64,000 bases of DNA from Nymphaea colorata. Taxonomy: Eukaryota; Streptophyta; Magnoliopsida; Nymphaeales; Nymphaeaceae. The stretch spans positions 13,604,629-13,668,628 of the forward strand of contig NC_045149.1 of assembly GCF_008831285.2 (NCBI RefSeq), in the 5' to 3' direction. Below are positions 22,285 to 34,399 of this stretch, piece by piece (within the stretch, counting starts at the first letter, position 1; each line of letters opens with the position of its first letter). A program made the translations under genes and the position numbers. Under the pieces are notes generated by a model. That model made no database searches. It saw only the letters and a program-made list of their open reading frames with translations, and was not told the origin of the DNA.

Positions 22285-22835
22285 CCCATGGAGGGCCGTG
22301 CAGAAAGAGACTGGTAGGCTTCGGCGATTTCCCAACCATGACTTGTGTTGGAAACAAACTTCTACTGAAAATATGGGATTGGCAACATTGACATTTTCTG
22401 ACATTCCACTTAGACAAGAACCCTACTTAGATTTACTACAAAATTGGGGCGAAGAACTCCCTCGGAGATTTGGGTTCTTTGTGAAGCCATTGTCGGCAGG
22501 TCGTAAAAGATGGGAAGCATTGGTTCATGCATTCATGACAGATATGCTTATAAAGGCACTATGCTTGATAGTGCCTTAATAAGTATATCTGTCATGAGTG
22601 CATGAACCAATGCTTCCCATTTTTTATGACCTGCCCTCAAGTGGCTTCCTAAAGAACTCAAATTCTCCCAAGAAAGTTCCTTGCCCCAAAAATTTAGCTA
22701 GGGATCTTGTCTAAGTGGAAGGCCAAAAAGGTCATTGTTGCCAATTCCATATTTCCAGTAAAAGTTTGTCTCCAACATGATTCACGGTTAAAAAATGGCC
22801 GAAACCCACTATTGTTTTTTTGTGTGCACGGTCTG
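22285..22835. repeat. Palindromic element 2: long near-perfect hairpin
   Basis: Two arms of about 230-270 bases are inverted copies with mismatches spread along them. The centre is an almost loopless stem: AGGCACTA, then TGCTTGA, then TAGTGCCT around 22556-22578. A transcript of either strand would fold into one long hairpin. The plus strand of the left arm is open for 102 codons (22271-22579), but a coding reading is doubtful because the other arm mirrors it. The same structure lies at about 58632-59182 in block C. Confidence 0.8.
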
Positions 22836-22839
22836 TTCA

Positions 22840-24310
22840 AAATAACCAACAAAAAAATTAAAGCCCTATAGAGCTACAAACCTCCATTTTTTTTTTGCTT
22901 AATTCTAGAAGGTAGTAAAAATGTAGTTTCTGTATTGAATAAATGCATATTTAACATGTGAATGCTGCATTGCACTTGCGGGTTGCCGATTGCATATTTC
23001 ACTACTGCAAAGTGCGTGATCATGTATCTTGCATGATAACATATGTCATTTTAAGAAAGTCAAGCAATTTGGTTATTTATTAACAGCAAGCGTAACAATT
23101 AGGTATATATAACTGCATGCAAACAAGCTGTTTCTTTTTCTGTTCTATCTTTTGGCACTCTCTCTATTTGGGCTCCCTCCCACATGGTGCAGAGCCTCCC
23201 CTTCTCGGTTTTCCTAGATGAGGTTCCGGTGTCCTTTCCGGTGCTGGGCGGGGTGTCCTGCAGATTATGCACAACTCTTGGGGCCTCGCATGTCTTTTTG
23301 AGAGGCATGGAATTCAGGTGGACATAGATGTTGCTACCTGACCACCTCAGTCAAGACATCACTAGTTCTTCAAAGGTGTAGTCTGAATTGTCATCCCTGC
23401 TTCAACGAAGTTTTCTTAATTTTTTATAATAAAAATATTTATGAAATAATGGATTGATGTATGAGATAACACTATAACTTAGGTATGGTTAATATCAAGG
23501 TTGACAAGGATTGCAAGCTTGCATAGATGGTGGTGTTTTTTTACTACAGGTGGACATATATCTATAGCGGTGATGAGCATAACCGGTATAGATCTGTACA
23601 GGTTGTCGCCCCGCTACAGATGAGGCCTTATTCTGCCCTCGCCTGGGGCTTCACGTCTCATATCAAAAAAAGAAACGAAGAGAAGAAAATGGGCAACCCA
23701 TTTTCTCTTTTCCTCTCTCTCGCGCCTTCCCTCCCTTCAAACTCTATGGTGTTTTCTCATTGGGGCATTCTCTCATTGGAGAGCATTTTCAGTGAACTTA
23801 GTCCTGCTCCTGGTTTCTTTTTATAGTTTTCCTTTCTCTGTCTCTCTCCCCTAATTCCTTCCCTTTGATTCAGTGTGTGAGAGATGGTTGTCTGGTGCTG
23901 CCGCTAGGGTTAGGGTTTCTGAGCTGTGAGAGAGAAAGAGAGTGAGAGGGAGAGGGAGAAAGAGATGAACCGTCCTCCAAGAAAGGCGACTTGGGCCGGG
24001 GGAAACCTAACACCATCGGTTTGGTTGTTCCTTGTCCTGCTGCCACTGCTTCTTTTTTCAGAGCTTGAGAGCTTACCAAATTCATCTTACCGAGGTTTTC
24101 TGATGTTTTGTCTTCGCTTGGTCCTATTTCTAATCTGTGCCAGTAAAATGAAGGCATTTAGGCCTCATCAATTGTTACACATGGCATTATCCTCGTTTCT
24201 GGATTTGAATGGGTACAGAGTACCAACTTTTGATCGATATATCTTGGTGTAACTTATAATTGTCATTGTAGACTTATTTTTAATATGATTTCATCATTTC
24301 ATGTTGTTTT
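22840..24310. other. Possible 5' region of the phosphatase pseudogene; no assigned gene
   Basis: A pyrimidine-rich stretch (23700-23870) and a GA-rich stretch (23925-23965) flank an open plus frame at 23926-24252. Neither it nor the minus frame 24157-23870 contains motifs I recognise, and neither resembles the N-terminal part of purple acid phosphatases. A minus frame at 23308-23099 is also unassigned. Confidence 0.35.
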
Positions 24311-24319
24311 ATCTTTCAG

Positions 24320-24861
24320 GGTGAAATTAATTCTTTAAGCCTTATAAGCATTACTATCAAGTACCCTATATATCATCCAGTAGCACGTCTCCTTTGTGGT
24401 ATTCCATTAAACCGCAATCAGCATACGTCATTGTTCTGAGTTCGTATTAAGCATTTGGTAATGCCTTTGTTTTGGGCTCTGGAGCTTATCTTTTTAAGAG
24501 AAGCTTCTACATTTGTTCTTTGTTGGAGTTTCATTTAATGTTGGGGCACCATTGTTGTTCTTGATGTTGTGACCCCTACTATCACATGTGTAATTAAATG
24601 AATATATTTGCTCTTGACAGCAGTTCCTTTTCTGCTCTAGGAAAATGCACGCCACAATCCAAGTGGCTTGAGCAAGAGCTTCAGAAATTTGACATGAATG
24701 AGACATCTTGGTTGATTGGCCTTGTGCATTCTCCATAGTATAACAGTAACAACTACCACTTCATGAAAGGAGAGACCATGAGAGTCATGTTTGAATCATG
24801 GTTTGTGCAACACAAAGTGGATCTTGTGTTTTTCGGTCATGTTCATGCTTATGAAATATCC
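24320..24861 (+). pseudogene. Purple acid phosphatase, two internal exons
   Basis: Purple acid phosphatases are secreted metallo-phosphoesterases used in phosphate scavenging. Exon 1 here is 24320-24457, after TTTCAG and before GTAATG. It contains [11 protein letters not shown] and AYVIVLSSY and includes a one-base loss after GEINS and a stop after SSY. Exon 2 is 24641-24861, after CTCTAG and before GTAAGC. It has [10 protein letters not shown], then GLVHSP with a stop replacing the usual Trp, then [18 protein letters not shown] and the metal-ligand motif GHVHAYE at about 24835-24855. The exons join in phase across the intron. Upstream metal ligands (D.D..Y, GNH) and the C-terminus are not found. 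Two stops plus a frameshift make it a pseudogene. The same lesions occur in block C. Confidence 0.88.
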
Positions 24862-24869
24862 GTAAGCCA

Positions 24870-27430
24870 TTATCTATTTCTTCCTGTTATTTTTGGCACA
24901 GTAATTTCAAATTGGGCTTGGAGAAACCTGAGATTAAATTGAAAGCTCAACTTTTCATGATGGATAAGAAGGTCCAATTTTCTCTCTTAGTCCCCAAAAT
25001 TTACAACAACATGCTACCCAAGTTTTGTCTAGTCAAATTTTGGGCAAAATTTCAAATTTCAAATGTTTTGATTTCAGAAATATTATAGCTTCCATTGTTT
25101 TAGGTAACAAAAAAGAGTAGGAGTTAGATTGGGCATTTTTTAGACCAGTCTCTGGCTGGGAAATGGGCAGTAACATGGCTTAACTCTAGGACACGAACTT
25201 TTTTTATTCGCTTTCCTACTTTATTTAAATTAATTTTGATTGTTATGGGATATTAAAACAAAAATATATGAAATCACTCCCAATTCTATCATCAACTCTT
25301 GGGCATTTTGTATATGCGAAGTCCCAATTGGATTGACTGGCTCACTCTCAAATTGAGATCCCAGTTTCAATCTCTTCTTACTTCCACGTGCACTTTGGAA
25401 GCTTCTAGTTTACAAGGAGTACAAGGAAGAATAGATGATGACAAAACAACAAATGGCTGATTCTCCTAACAGTTGTTCACATTCAGTTTCTCATCATAAC
25501 TATTTTCACTGTAGATTGTTGTTGCACAATGACCAATTTGCATGTGTAATTGGTCAAATGGTAATTGCTAATGCTACTGAAAAAAACATTATAGAACTCT
25601 TATTGTGCAGATGCACCAAGCAGATGTCCGTCTTGAATAGAGAGAGAATCACAAGGCACATCTTTCCTCAACAGACTTCAAAAATCTCGAAGACCCATTG
25701 CTTGGTTTTCACTTCAATTTGGTACTGCGATCAAAGTAATCTGCATACACTTTTGATTGCATATTTATGATTCAAAATATTATTCCCTTGGCAAGAACTT
25801 ATAAGCACCACATCCTTTTGTGGTAAAGCTGAAGTGCGGAGCAACCTTGATCAAAACTTCATTCTAGTGGTCATGCCCTCTCTCTCCTGAGTATTTGATT
25901 GAACCCAATGTACTCAATTATCTGTCCACAATTGTGATTTCTGATAGGATTTGTTTTACCACACAACTTGAAGGTGAAATGAACAATGCTTCCATAAGGA
26001 GAATATTACAAGTACTCTAAAAACAACTGCGCTAAGACTACTAATGAACCCTTCAAAATTTCTCCAGTCATAATACTCAGTAAACTGTCACTAAAAAAGA
26101 AGTTTCTACATATAGGTAAATATTATCAGATGTGTTCCTTATGCATTGCAATGCAAATTATAATGGCCTTTCAATTATAAGGATGTGAACGAACTGTGTG
26201 GGACAAGGGCATGCAAGACCTCAAAGATATAAAAAAGAAGGAATTCTACAATATAATATCATCAAGTTAAAAAGTTATTCTCAAAAGAAAATGAAAAACT
26301 TTGCACGTGTATCTATAAATGGAGATCTGTCCAATAAAAGGCAAGTCTCATCAACAAGTGGGGGTTAACGAATAGTTACCATAATCACCTACCACAACAA
26401 AAAAGAAAGGATAAACGATGCACATGCTAGACTTTTTTGTGTAAAATCAAATTCGCTCAACCTTTATGTTCTATATTCAAAGACTAAAATCGCCAGATTC
26501 CCAAACATATTAGCTTCAATCATTGTGTAGTACTTATGAAGAACAACAGAGAAAGTCAAAACCATATGTTCTACCACATTGAGGACATTGGTTCCCCCTA
26601 ATAGAGAATACTTTTGGAAAAAAAAATAGCTCATCGTACAAAAAAAATGAAAATCATTTATAACTAAAACGTTCCATAATACAAAAAGTACTCTTAAGAC
26701 CGAAGCCAATAGCAGATTCATCAACGATGAGCATCAATGAGCTGATGTTGCATTAGCCGTATTTTCTGTGGTCACCCTCACCAAAAGAAACTTTTACTTG
26801 TAAAATTTAAAAATTTTAGTTTGTCCCGTATGAAAATTAGTTTTCAAAAATTATATTTCGGCCCGTGTTAAAGTTTCAAAACCCCTGAAATGAAAATTTT
26901 CTAACTTCTGTTAATGTTTTGAAACTACAGTTTGACCCATGTATATATCAATGACATCTACATCTTGTACTTCATGTCAGCGTATGTTCAACTGTTACTG
27001 ACGTTGGTCTCTCCTCTCATCAGTAAAAAGCGGTTTTTTTGTAGTGTCATCATCATGTAACAAGCTACACATGATCTCCCCTTTTTTGAATACTTAGAAG
27101 CAGTCTTTTGTTCCCTACACTTTCTGACCAGCATCCCAAAACATCATTCATTCCAAAGTATTACATGCTTTCATCTGGTAATTTCAAGTTTCCTAATCAA
27201 TCTAAGCATAACACAACCTCTCACTACCATCATCCAACAATCCTTCACAGAGCTACACATTTTAGCCTTTCAGCATAGCATGAGAAAAACTTGAGGAGGC
27301 CTTTTCCTCCCACCATCTGCCATTTGAGATATTGAGCACCACAGCACTATGGTCCAAAACTGATATGGGCATATCCTTAAGCATGAAAATAATGTTCTCT
27401 GCATGACACACGTGTGCTAACTAGGGCTGT
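24870..27430. other. Intergenic sequence without recognisable genes
   Basis: Short frames of 80-110 codons (for example 25435-25770 plus, 26724-26464 minus) have no recognisable motif and lie in AT-rich DNA. Around 26780-26990 there are repeated strings such as AAATTTTAGTTTGTCCC and TTTTGAAACTACAGTTTGA, which resemble the interior of the GGGGC(A/G)GAGC element family. No later phosphatase exon is seen after 24862. Confidence 0.55.
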
Positions 27431-27439
27431 ACACAAGCC

Positions 27440-27600
27440 ACTAGCAGAGTCAGAAATTTTTTCTGGGGGAGCACTCATTCAATACCTATAATTTCTTTGG
27501 GGCACTTACATGTATAACAATCAAATATATCAAAATATTAACAGATATATTAAACTAATTTTGTGAGGCTGGGCAACTGCCCACACCAGCCACCATGTAG
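27440..27600. mobile_element. Relic of a GCAGAGTCAG-type small element
   Basis: GCAGAGTCAGAAATTTTTTC near 27454 and a GGCTGGGCAACTGCCCAC stretch near 27566 look like the two ends of the same small element family seen at 36166-36363. The interior is AT-rich and non-coding. Confidence 0.4.
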
Positions 27601-28000
27601 TAATACCACTGACACAAGCCAAGTCGAGCTCAAGCTCGGTCAGTGCGACTTGACTCAACTCATATCTTGCTCAGCTCAAGCTCGGCTTGAGCTCATGTCG
27701 AGCTATAAAAGCCCATTTCGTGCTCAACTCAATAGACTGAGTGTCAGCTCGAGCTTGACTAATTTAAGCTCATTCACTAACTTCCCATTTGACTTGATCT
27801 CTTTCCTTGGTTTGAAGTTTAGAAATTACCAAAAAAAAACTAGATTAAATAAGCTCACTCAAGTTTAATCGAGTAGAGTTCATGTATCTTGAACTCGTCT
27901 AGTTTATAAGCTTGAGTAGTCAGTTAAGCTTCAGCTCGCTTTGCCCAAATGAGTCAAGCATAGCTGAGCGAGATTGAGTTCAGTTGGAGTTGGCTCGGCT
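27600..28000. repeat. GAGCTC/AAGCTCG-rich repeat
   Basis: The stretch repeats variants of AGCTCAAGCTCG and CTCGAGCTTGA many times on both strands, giving numerous small internal inverted repeats. Such GAGCTCGAG-rich elements are widespread in plant genomes. The 101-codon plus frame (27563-27868) is a by-product. The mirror copy is at 53466-53866. Confidence 0.6.
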
Positions 28001-28574
28001 TTTTGTACAGCGCTAGTGTTAACTAAGGCCCAGTCTATGCAATTGGATGCCATTAGTGCTGACCATACAAAAAATTGTATGCCATTTTCCGTATAAAAAA
28101 TGCAATTAGAGCCTGAAATATACTTTTCTGATGCCCCATTTGTTATTAGACCAAGTTACAGTGTTATTAGGATCATTAACAACACAAAAATTTCCTCTGC
28201 TCAAAAACTGTTTAAGGGCCACACAAGGAACAGAGACTTCTCAAGCAAAATGTTAACTTTTCATGAGAGCAACTTCAAATTTCACGAAAATTAGTTTTAC
28301 CCTGTGAATTTTAAAACATTATAAAACTAATTGTACAAATGTGAAATCTTTATCAAATTAGAGAAACAAGTTTAAAAATCCCCCCTTAATGTATAAATTG
28401 GATTTTAATACAACTACTCTATTTTTTTACTGCTAATAGAATAAAATGGATTATTATAATTGCTTTTAAAATTTGCACTTGCAGTCATGAAATTCAGACT
28501 CTTGTTAGTTCTGAAAACCTCTTACAATTGTAAAGATTAAGTACTTGCTTCTTGAAAATTAAGATGTTCTTAAG

Positions 28575-29186
28575 GGATTGTCAGATTAATGGAGGCCAAC
28601 ATCCTTTCTCGACTGGAACTACTAAATAAAACGTGACGGAGAGTGTCTTCAATACATTCTTTCATTAAACTAATGCAGTAAAAATTGGATCAGGAACCAA
28701 ATTGGCGAGGCTGCTCTGATTTGTCATTCAAGCGATTAATTTGGTTGCAAATCAGCCAAGGTATTAAAAAATAAATGGAATTTTATGTGAAAAATTATTA
28801 GTTGAAAACTGGTTGAAACGTGACACATGGAATCAGATTGGTTTGTTTAAGCCACTGATTCGATTTGAATGAGTTGGCTCAGGCCAATTCTGATAGCATT
28901 AACAACCAACCTAGGTTAGCTTTTTTATTTTGGAATGTGTTTGATGGTTGGGATTGCAAGTCCCCCAGGTGAAAGTTGTGATACCTTTCCTACTATATGC
29001 TCTTGAAAACATGGAAAAGTAGTTGTGATGACTTCTCTCCTTCTACAACCACACATAAAAGAAGGTGGTCGGTTCTATAAATGCATACAATAGAAACATA
29101 ATTTAGTTTTGTGATTCTTTTGGCTATTTCGTGGTTGCAACAATGAAAGATATCTATTGATTGCAACCATGATGTATTGCAATCAG
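28575..29186. repeat. Uninterrupted copy of the repeat split at 4.2-7.8 kb
   Basis: The segment shares scattered but ordered similarity with about 4230-4345 and 7500-7840. Here the two parts are close together, which identifies this as the form without the LINE insertion. It ends at the assembly gap with TGTATTGCAATCAG. Confidence 0.45.
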
Positions 29187-29286
29187 NNNNNNNNNNNNNN
29201 NNNNNNNNNNNNNNNNNNNNNNNNNNNNNNNNNNNNNNNNNNNNNNNNNNNNNNNNNNNNNNNNNNNNNNNNNNNNNNNNNNNNNN
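29187..29286. other. Assembly gap, exactly 100 N
   Basis: A run of exactly 100 N is a common placeholder for a gap of unknown size between scaffolded contigs. The sequence before it (to 29186) and the sequence at 52280 are reverse complements, so the gap edge coincides with the end of the A/C match. Confidence 0.97.
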
Positions 29287-29714
29287 TCACTATTATAGGG
29301 TTGCCTTAAAGCAAGCTGGGATCTAATGTGTCCATCATCAACTCTTCTTGGGCATTTTATATAAAAAAAATATATTTAAAAGTAATAAGTGCTGGTATCC
29401 ATGGGCAACAAGTGGCATCTATGTATCGGTGTATGAGCCGAATTGGCTTGGCACATATTGATTTTGAATGGGCCAATTAAAACAACATTAATGTTACACC
29501 ATATAAAAATGTTTATTTTTTAGGGGCAAAAATATAGTTGTCACGCAAAATTCATCCATGAAGAGATATATTGTCAAGGTACCTCACTAAAACGTTAGCT
29601 CAAGATTAAGTACCGTAACGCCATTCATGCTGACATAAGTTGCACAAAATGCTCCTTGTACTATTTCTACTCATCATCCTCACACTTTATTAGATTATTC
29701 ATAGAAGTACATAA

Positions 29715-29905
29715 TAAGGGGCGGAGCTAAGAATTTTTCGTTGCAAAAAGGATGAATTATAGTTTCAAAATTTTAATAGGAACTGAAACATACTTTTAAA
29801 TTTTTTTATATGCTTTAAATTAAAATTTTTAAAATTTAGTGAAATTTTGATTTTTTTTAAAAGTATGAGGGGGCATCTTGGCCCTTGCCGGCCCCTACAG
29901 CCTCT
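29715..29905. mobile_element. GGGGCGGAGC-family small element, B copy
   Basis: Begins AAGGGGCGGAGCTAAGAATT and ends near GGCCCCTACAGCCTCTGCCC. It is the reverse-complement counterpart of 20530-20722, adjacent to the expansin fragment in the same way. Confidence 0.55.
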
Positions 29906-29947
29906 GCCCATGTATAATATGAGTAAATCAGAATAATTAGCATCACC

Positions 29948-30370
29948 TCCAGCACCATCAGGACTTCCATACCATGTTGTTCCAGCCGACAACCAACCGG
30001 CATCGTCGGCCACTGTAAATCTTCTTTTCAGCTTAGAAGCAAAGGTCGAATGAAAGAGATAAGATTGAGACATGAGGAAGATAAGGGGAGAAGATGTTGG
30101 AAGCAGCCATGACTTATATGAAACAATGACCGGTTGCTGCTAGATCACCACTGCAGAGGGAAAGGAAGGGGGCTAGGTTAATTTGTACACATATGATATG
30201 AAGGAAGGTCAGGGTGGTATATATAGATGAAATGGAGACACTACCCACTGCAACTCTCCTGAACCCATATCGACATTTCTTCAATGGTTTTAGTGGAGCC
30301 CAAGCTTGCTGCAGCTTAAATTTCTTTGGATGGTTATTCAGTAATGGGTGGCTGGCCGATGGTTTCATTT
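29948..30370 (-). pseudogene. Beta-expansin 5' fragment, B copy
   Basis: The minus strand from the ATG at 30110 encodes the same broken signal peptide as in A. In a shifted frame it continues to GWLSAGTTWYGSPDGAG and a GGTGATG donor at about 29947. The upstream promoter-like block continues to 30370. The frameshift is shared with A, so the gene was already dead, or the fragment already captured, before the A/B duplication. No downstream exon follows. Confidence 0.7.
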
Positions 30371-30780
30371 ATGATGCTATTAGATTATAATCAATAACTT
30401 CCTTTTGGATATATTTAAAAACAAAAGCATATGAATTTACTTTCCTACTCATAATTGAGAGCAATCTTTAGTTTCCTCGCTCATTCTTTTACCTAGTTAA
30501 TGAGAGCTGTCTTCTGTTATTCAGGAAAAGAGTTTGATTGGGAAAGGGAGACAAAGGGGGAGATTTCTTAAATCATTTCCTTTTTCTTTCAAATATAACT
30601 AGATTCAAAAATTAATTTGAGACCTTTCTAAAAAAATTCCACTTTATTTGCTATTTCCTGTAACAGTTTTCTATTTTAATTATTTCAGATAATAAACCCT
30701 TTTTTAGAAAACATTTCAACACATCCATCCTTCAGTCCACCTATATAGGCAACTTAAGAGGGCCCTTGGTAGTAGTGTCT

Positions 30781-31160
30781 ATAAAGATCTGAAAGACGAA
30801 TCAGAGAAGAAAGAATATGTGTGGTTCGGCATGAGTGCCTACATTCATGAAAGACGAATCAGAGAAGAAAGAATATGTGTGGTTCGGCATGAGTGCCTAC
30901 ATCCATGGAAAACAGGAGAGAACTTGTTGCAATATATTTTTCTATGTTGTTTCACTCTACAATCATCATTCTTTATAGTGAGTGAATACAATAGTTACAA
31001 AGAGAATGAGTAAGAAATTATGGAAGTAATCATTATTGGCAACCCATTGTAGGCAACTTTTAATGTAAGCAACACCATCCAACTAATCATGGAAATACCA
31101 TGATTAGTGGATCTAGAATCAAAGTTGTCAGAACGAGCCTCCTGAAGATCTGTCTCAACA
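30781..31160 (-). repeat. Copia II 3' LTR, complete, with 58-base tandem duplication
   Basis: On the minus strand the LTR starts TGTTGAGACAG at 31160, just after the polypurine tract, and ends ATCTTTA at 30781. Its distal end contains two adjacent copies of a 58-base unit (30791-30848 and 30849-30906, beginning GAAAGACGAATC). Blocks A and C have only one such unit. Confidence 0.88.
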
Positions 31161-31164
31161 CTCT

Positions 31165-31690
31165 CCCTCAAGTTGGGAGTGTATGTTAACGACTCCCAAG
31201 TTGATCATAGTGCTCCTAAGCTTTTCTCTGGTAACTGCTTTGGTGAAGATATCAGCATGTTGCTCTTCACTTCTAAGAAAAGGAGTGACGATTTCTTTGT
31301 TTTGAACCTTCTCGTGTATAAAATGGCAATCAATTTCAATATGCTTCATCCTTTCATGAAAAACTGAGTTTTCATAAAAGGACGTGTTTGTTCAAAAACC
31401 CATTTCCTTTAGCATCTCCTTGAGCCAAGTGAGTTCGCAAGTGGTGTTTGCCATTGCTCTATATTCGGCTTTGGCGCTAGATCTTGAAATCACTTTCTGT
31501 TTTTTACTTTTCCATGAGACTACTTTGCCACCATCCATAATGCAAAACCCTGTAGTTGATTTTCTGTCAGATACACTTCCAGCCCAGTTTGCATCTGAAA
31601 AACCTTCTATATCAATATTTCTATTTCTCTTCATCCAAATGCCAGGTCCTAGAGCTTCTTTTAAATATCTTAAGATTCAATCAATAGCAT
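31165..31690 (-). pseudogene. Copia II B-copy RNase H
   Basis: Frame 31634-31392 has GFSDANWAGS, DRKSTTGFC and SSAKAEYRA. The tail frame 31349-31155 has [10 protein letters not shown] and ADIFTKAV. Compared with A and C, the segment that encodes [10 protein letters not shown] is deleted here. RNase H and the tail are in different frames. Confidence 0.87.
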
Positions 31691-31799
31691 AGAAATGAGC
31701 TCGTTGGGGGGCATGCATATATTTTCTCACTTCACTGACTGCAAAGGTAATGTCAAGGCTTGTAACTATCAAATATATCAATTTTCCAACAATCCGTTG

Positions 31800-32775
31800 A
31801 TACTACTTTGCATCTTGTATTGATTCTCCATGATCTTTCTTGTCAAGTTTGTGATTTACCTCTATAGGTGTGACTGCTGGCTTCGCTCCAAGTTTCCCTG
31901 TTTCCTTAAACAGATCAAGAGTGTATTTCCTTTGGATAAGTATATACCTTTTTTGGAGTGACTTACCTCTATTCCTAGGAAGCATTTCAATATTCCTGGG
32001 TCATTTATCTTGAACTTTTGATGGAGATATCATTTGATCTTCTCTACTATACTCTTGGAATCACCTATGATGACAGTATCATCTACATACACAATAACAA
32101 AACAGTTTTATTTTGGTAATGATAAATGAATAAAGAGTTGTCTGAGACACTGCCTTTGTACCCAAATTCGATCAAGGCAGAACTAAGCTTTGAGTACCAA
32201 GCTTGCGGGGACTGATTGAGTCCATAGAAGGACTTTTTTGAATTTGAAAACAAGATTTTTCTGGTTTTCATAATTGAGTCCCTGCGTGATCTTCATATAA
32301 ACTTCTTCTTGTAAATCACCCTGAAGCAAAACGTCTTTTTACGTCAAGTTGAAATAAATCCCACTCAAAATTGCAGGCAATAGATACTAGGGTACGAAGA
32401 ATTGTCATTTTTGCCATTGGAGCGCAGGCTTTCGTATAGTCAATGCCTTCCATCTGAGAGAAGCCTCGAGCAACCAGGTGGGCTTTATGTCTGTCAAGAG
32501 TCCCATCACTATGAAATTTCAATTTAAAAACCCATTTACAACTGACGGGGTTTTTACCTAGAGGAAGAGAGACGAGTTCCCATGTATCATTTTTTGTTAG
32601 GGCATCTAATTCATCCTTTATGGCATTTTTCCAACAAGAATCTTGAAAGGCCTCTTCAAATGTCCCTGGTTCAGAAATATTGTTTAGTTGCATGAAGAAC
32701 GCTGTGTGAGTATGAGAAAATGCACCATAGTTAATGCAATCTTCGATCAGATATTTAACTGCACTGCTCATAGCA
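31800..32775 (-). pseudogene. Copia II B-copy reverse transcriptase
   Basis: Frame 32771-32316 is the longest intact RT piece in the window: NDTWELVSLP, CKWVFKLKF, HKAHLVARGFSQ and ACAPMAKMT, then QLDVKRRFASG. The next frame (32271-32083) has KSFYGLNQSPQAWY. The catalytic YVDD is encoded at 32089-32078. A frameshift separates the first two pieces, so the enzyme is not functional. Confidence 0.88.
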
Positions 32776-33199
32776 AAATCTTTGTATCGTTCTGGCTGTT
32801 GACGAATTCTTTCTGATCGTCAAAGAATGTTCCCTTGTTGTGTCTCTGTTGCAATGACTTGCTGTGAGTGATGTTGGCAAATTCTTTCTGATCCCCGAAG
32901 GATGTTTTCTTGCTATGTTTCAGTTGCAGTGACTTGCCGTGAGTCACTATGGTATCTTCATTATTTTGAACTTGAATAGGAGCTTTACAATTCTCAACGT
33001 CAGCCATAGGTAAGACATTAGGGAGGGGGAGAGACTAAAATTTTGAGTTTATTTTCTCCATTTGAGGATGTTTTTCAAAATAGACTTGCGACTCCTCTTG
33101 AGGACGTTTTTCCAAATATGCTTGTGACTCATCAAATCTAACATCACAAGATACATACATTTTTCTTGAAACCACATCAAAGCATCTATACCCTTTTTT

Positions 33200-34330
33200 G
33201 GTTGGAGAATATCCGAGGAAGACACATTTTATCGCACGATGCTACCAAACTTTCTAAGATGTTCAATAGAGTGTTTCGTTTTTTTTAGAACTTCAATAGG
33301 AGATCTATTTTCCAGGTAGCATCTTGGTTGCCTATTTATAATATAGTTAGCTGCTGAAATCACTTCACTCCAAAAACGTTATGTTCCATTATTTTGGAAA
33401 AGCAATGCACGGGTCACTTCAAGCAAATGCCTATTTCTTCATTTAGAAACTCTGTTCTACTGAGGTATTTCTCAACATATAGTCTGGTGGTGTATACCAG
33501 CCTCATTAACAAAGCATTCAAATTGTTGTTTACATATGCAGTCCCATTATCAGTCTATAGGGTTTTGATTTTTGTCCAGAACCGAGTGACCACCATGTTG
33601 TAAAATATTTGAAATTTAGAAAACACCTCGTCCTTGGTTTTTAGGAAATATATCCAACCCACTCGAGAACATTCATCAACGAAAGATAAGTAGTACTTAA
33701 AACCATCATATGAAACAATAGGGGCTGGTCCCCAAACATCCGAGTGAACAATCTCAAACATAGACTTAGTAATACTGTTAGAAGAAGAAGGTGGTCGGAT
33801 TAATTTAACATACCAGCACACCTCACAAATATTGCAATCAAAAGAATTCGAGGCTTCAAGAAATTTAACATATAAATTGATGGAATCCCCAACCTCAAAT
33901 GCCATTTTCTCCTTCAGTTTTGTTTGTATTTGCAGCGAGTGCCTTATTTCTGTAATTCAAATAATAAAGACCGCAAAATTCATCTCCTTCACCAATCGTC
34001 CTCTCGGTGATCCGATCCTGAAACACAACCTTTGAGGGCGAAAAAGTCACATTGCAATTATAAGCCTTTGTTATTTTACTGATTGACATGAGATTTGAAG
34101 TGAAAACAGGTATATATAAAACATCAATAGGACCCTTCTTCTCAAAAAACTTTGCTACTCCTTTTCCTCTGACATTATCTTTACCCCGTTAGCTATAGTA
34201 ACAGGTTTTATATACGAGACATCTTCAATGTCCTTAAAATATTTTAGAACCAGCCATGTTGTCTGATGCACCAGAATCTATTATCCAAATATGATAAAAA
34301 ACTACACGTACCTGCATCGTCGCCACTTTC
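33200..34330 (-). pseudogene. Copia II B-copy integrase and protease
   Basis: Frame 33905-33555 contains CNICEVCWY and IVHSDVWGPAPI. As in A, a stop falls directly before the second catalytic Asp, so this lesion is shared by A and B. The protease Asp-Ser-Gly triad is intact at 34278-34270. Pre-integrase frame 34089-33895 lies between them. Confidence 0.85.
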
Positions 34331-34399
34331 GTTGGTAGCCCGAGTTTCTGAATTTGTTTGACAAAGTTTTGTAGTAGTTGAGTTAGCTTTTCCATTGTC

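Noticed and set aside
22271-22579. Left arm of palindromic element 2 as a DUF594/DUF4220-type protein
   Set aside because: Only a vague RWEALVHAFMTDMLIKAL resemblance, too weak to call.
23926-24252. 108-codon frame upstream of the phosphatase exons as its N-terminus
   Set aside because: It does not resemble the N-terminal domain of purple acid phosphatases and lacks a link to the next exon.
30791-30906. Two 58-base direct units considered as a CRISPR-like or satellite array
   Set aside because: There are only two adjacent units without spacers inside an LTR, and this is a plant genome. It is a local tandem duplication.
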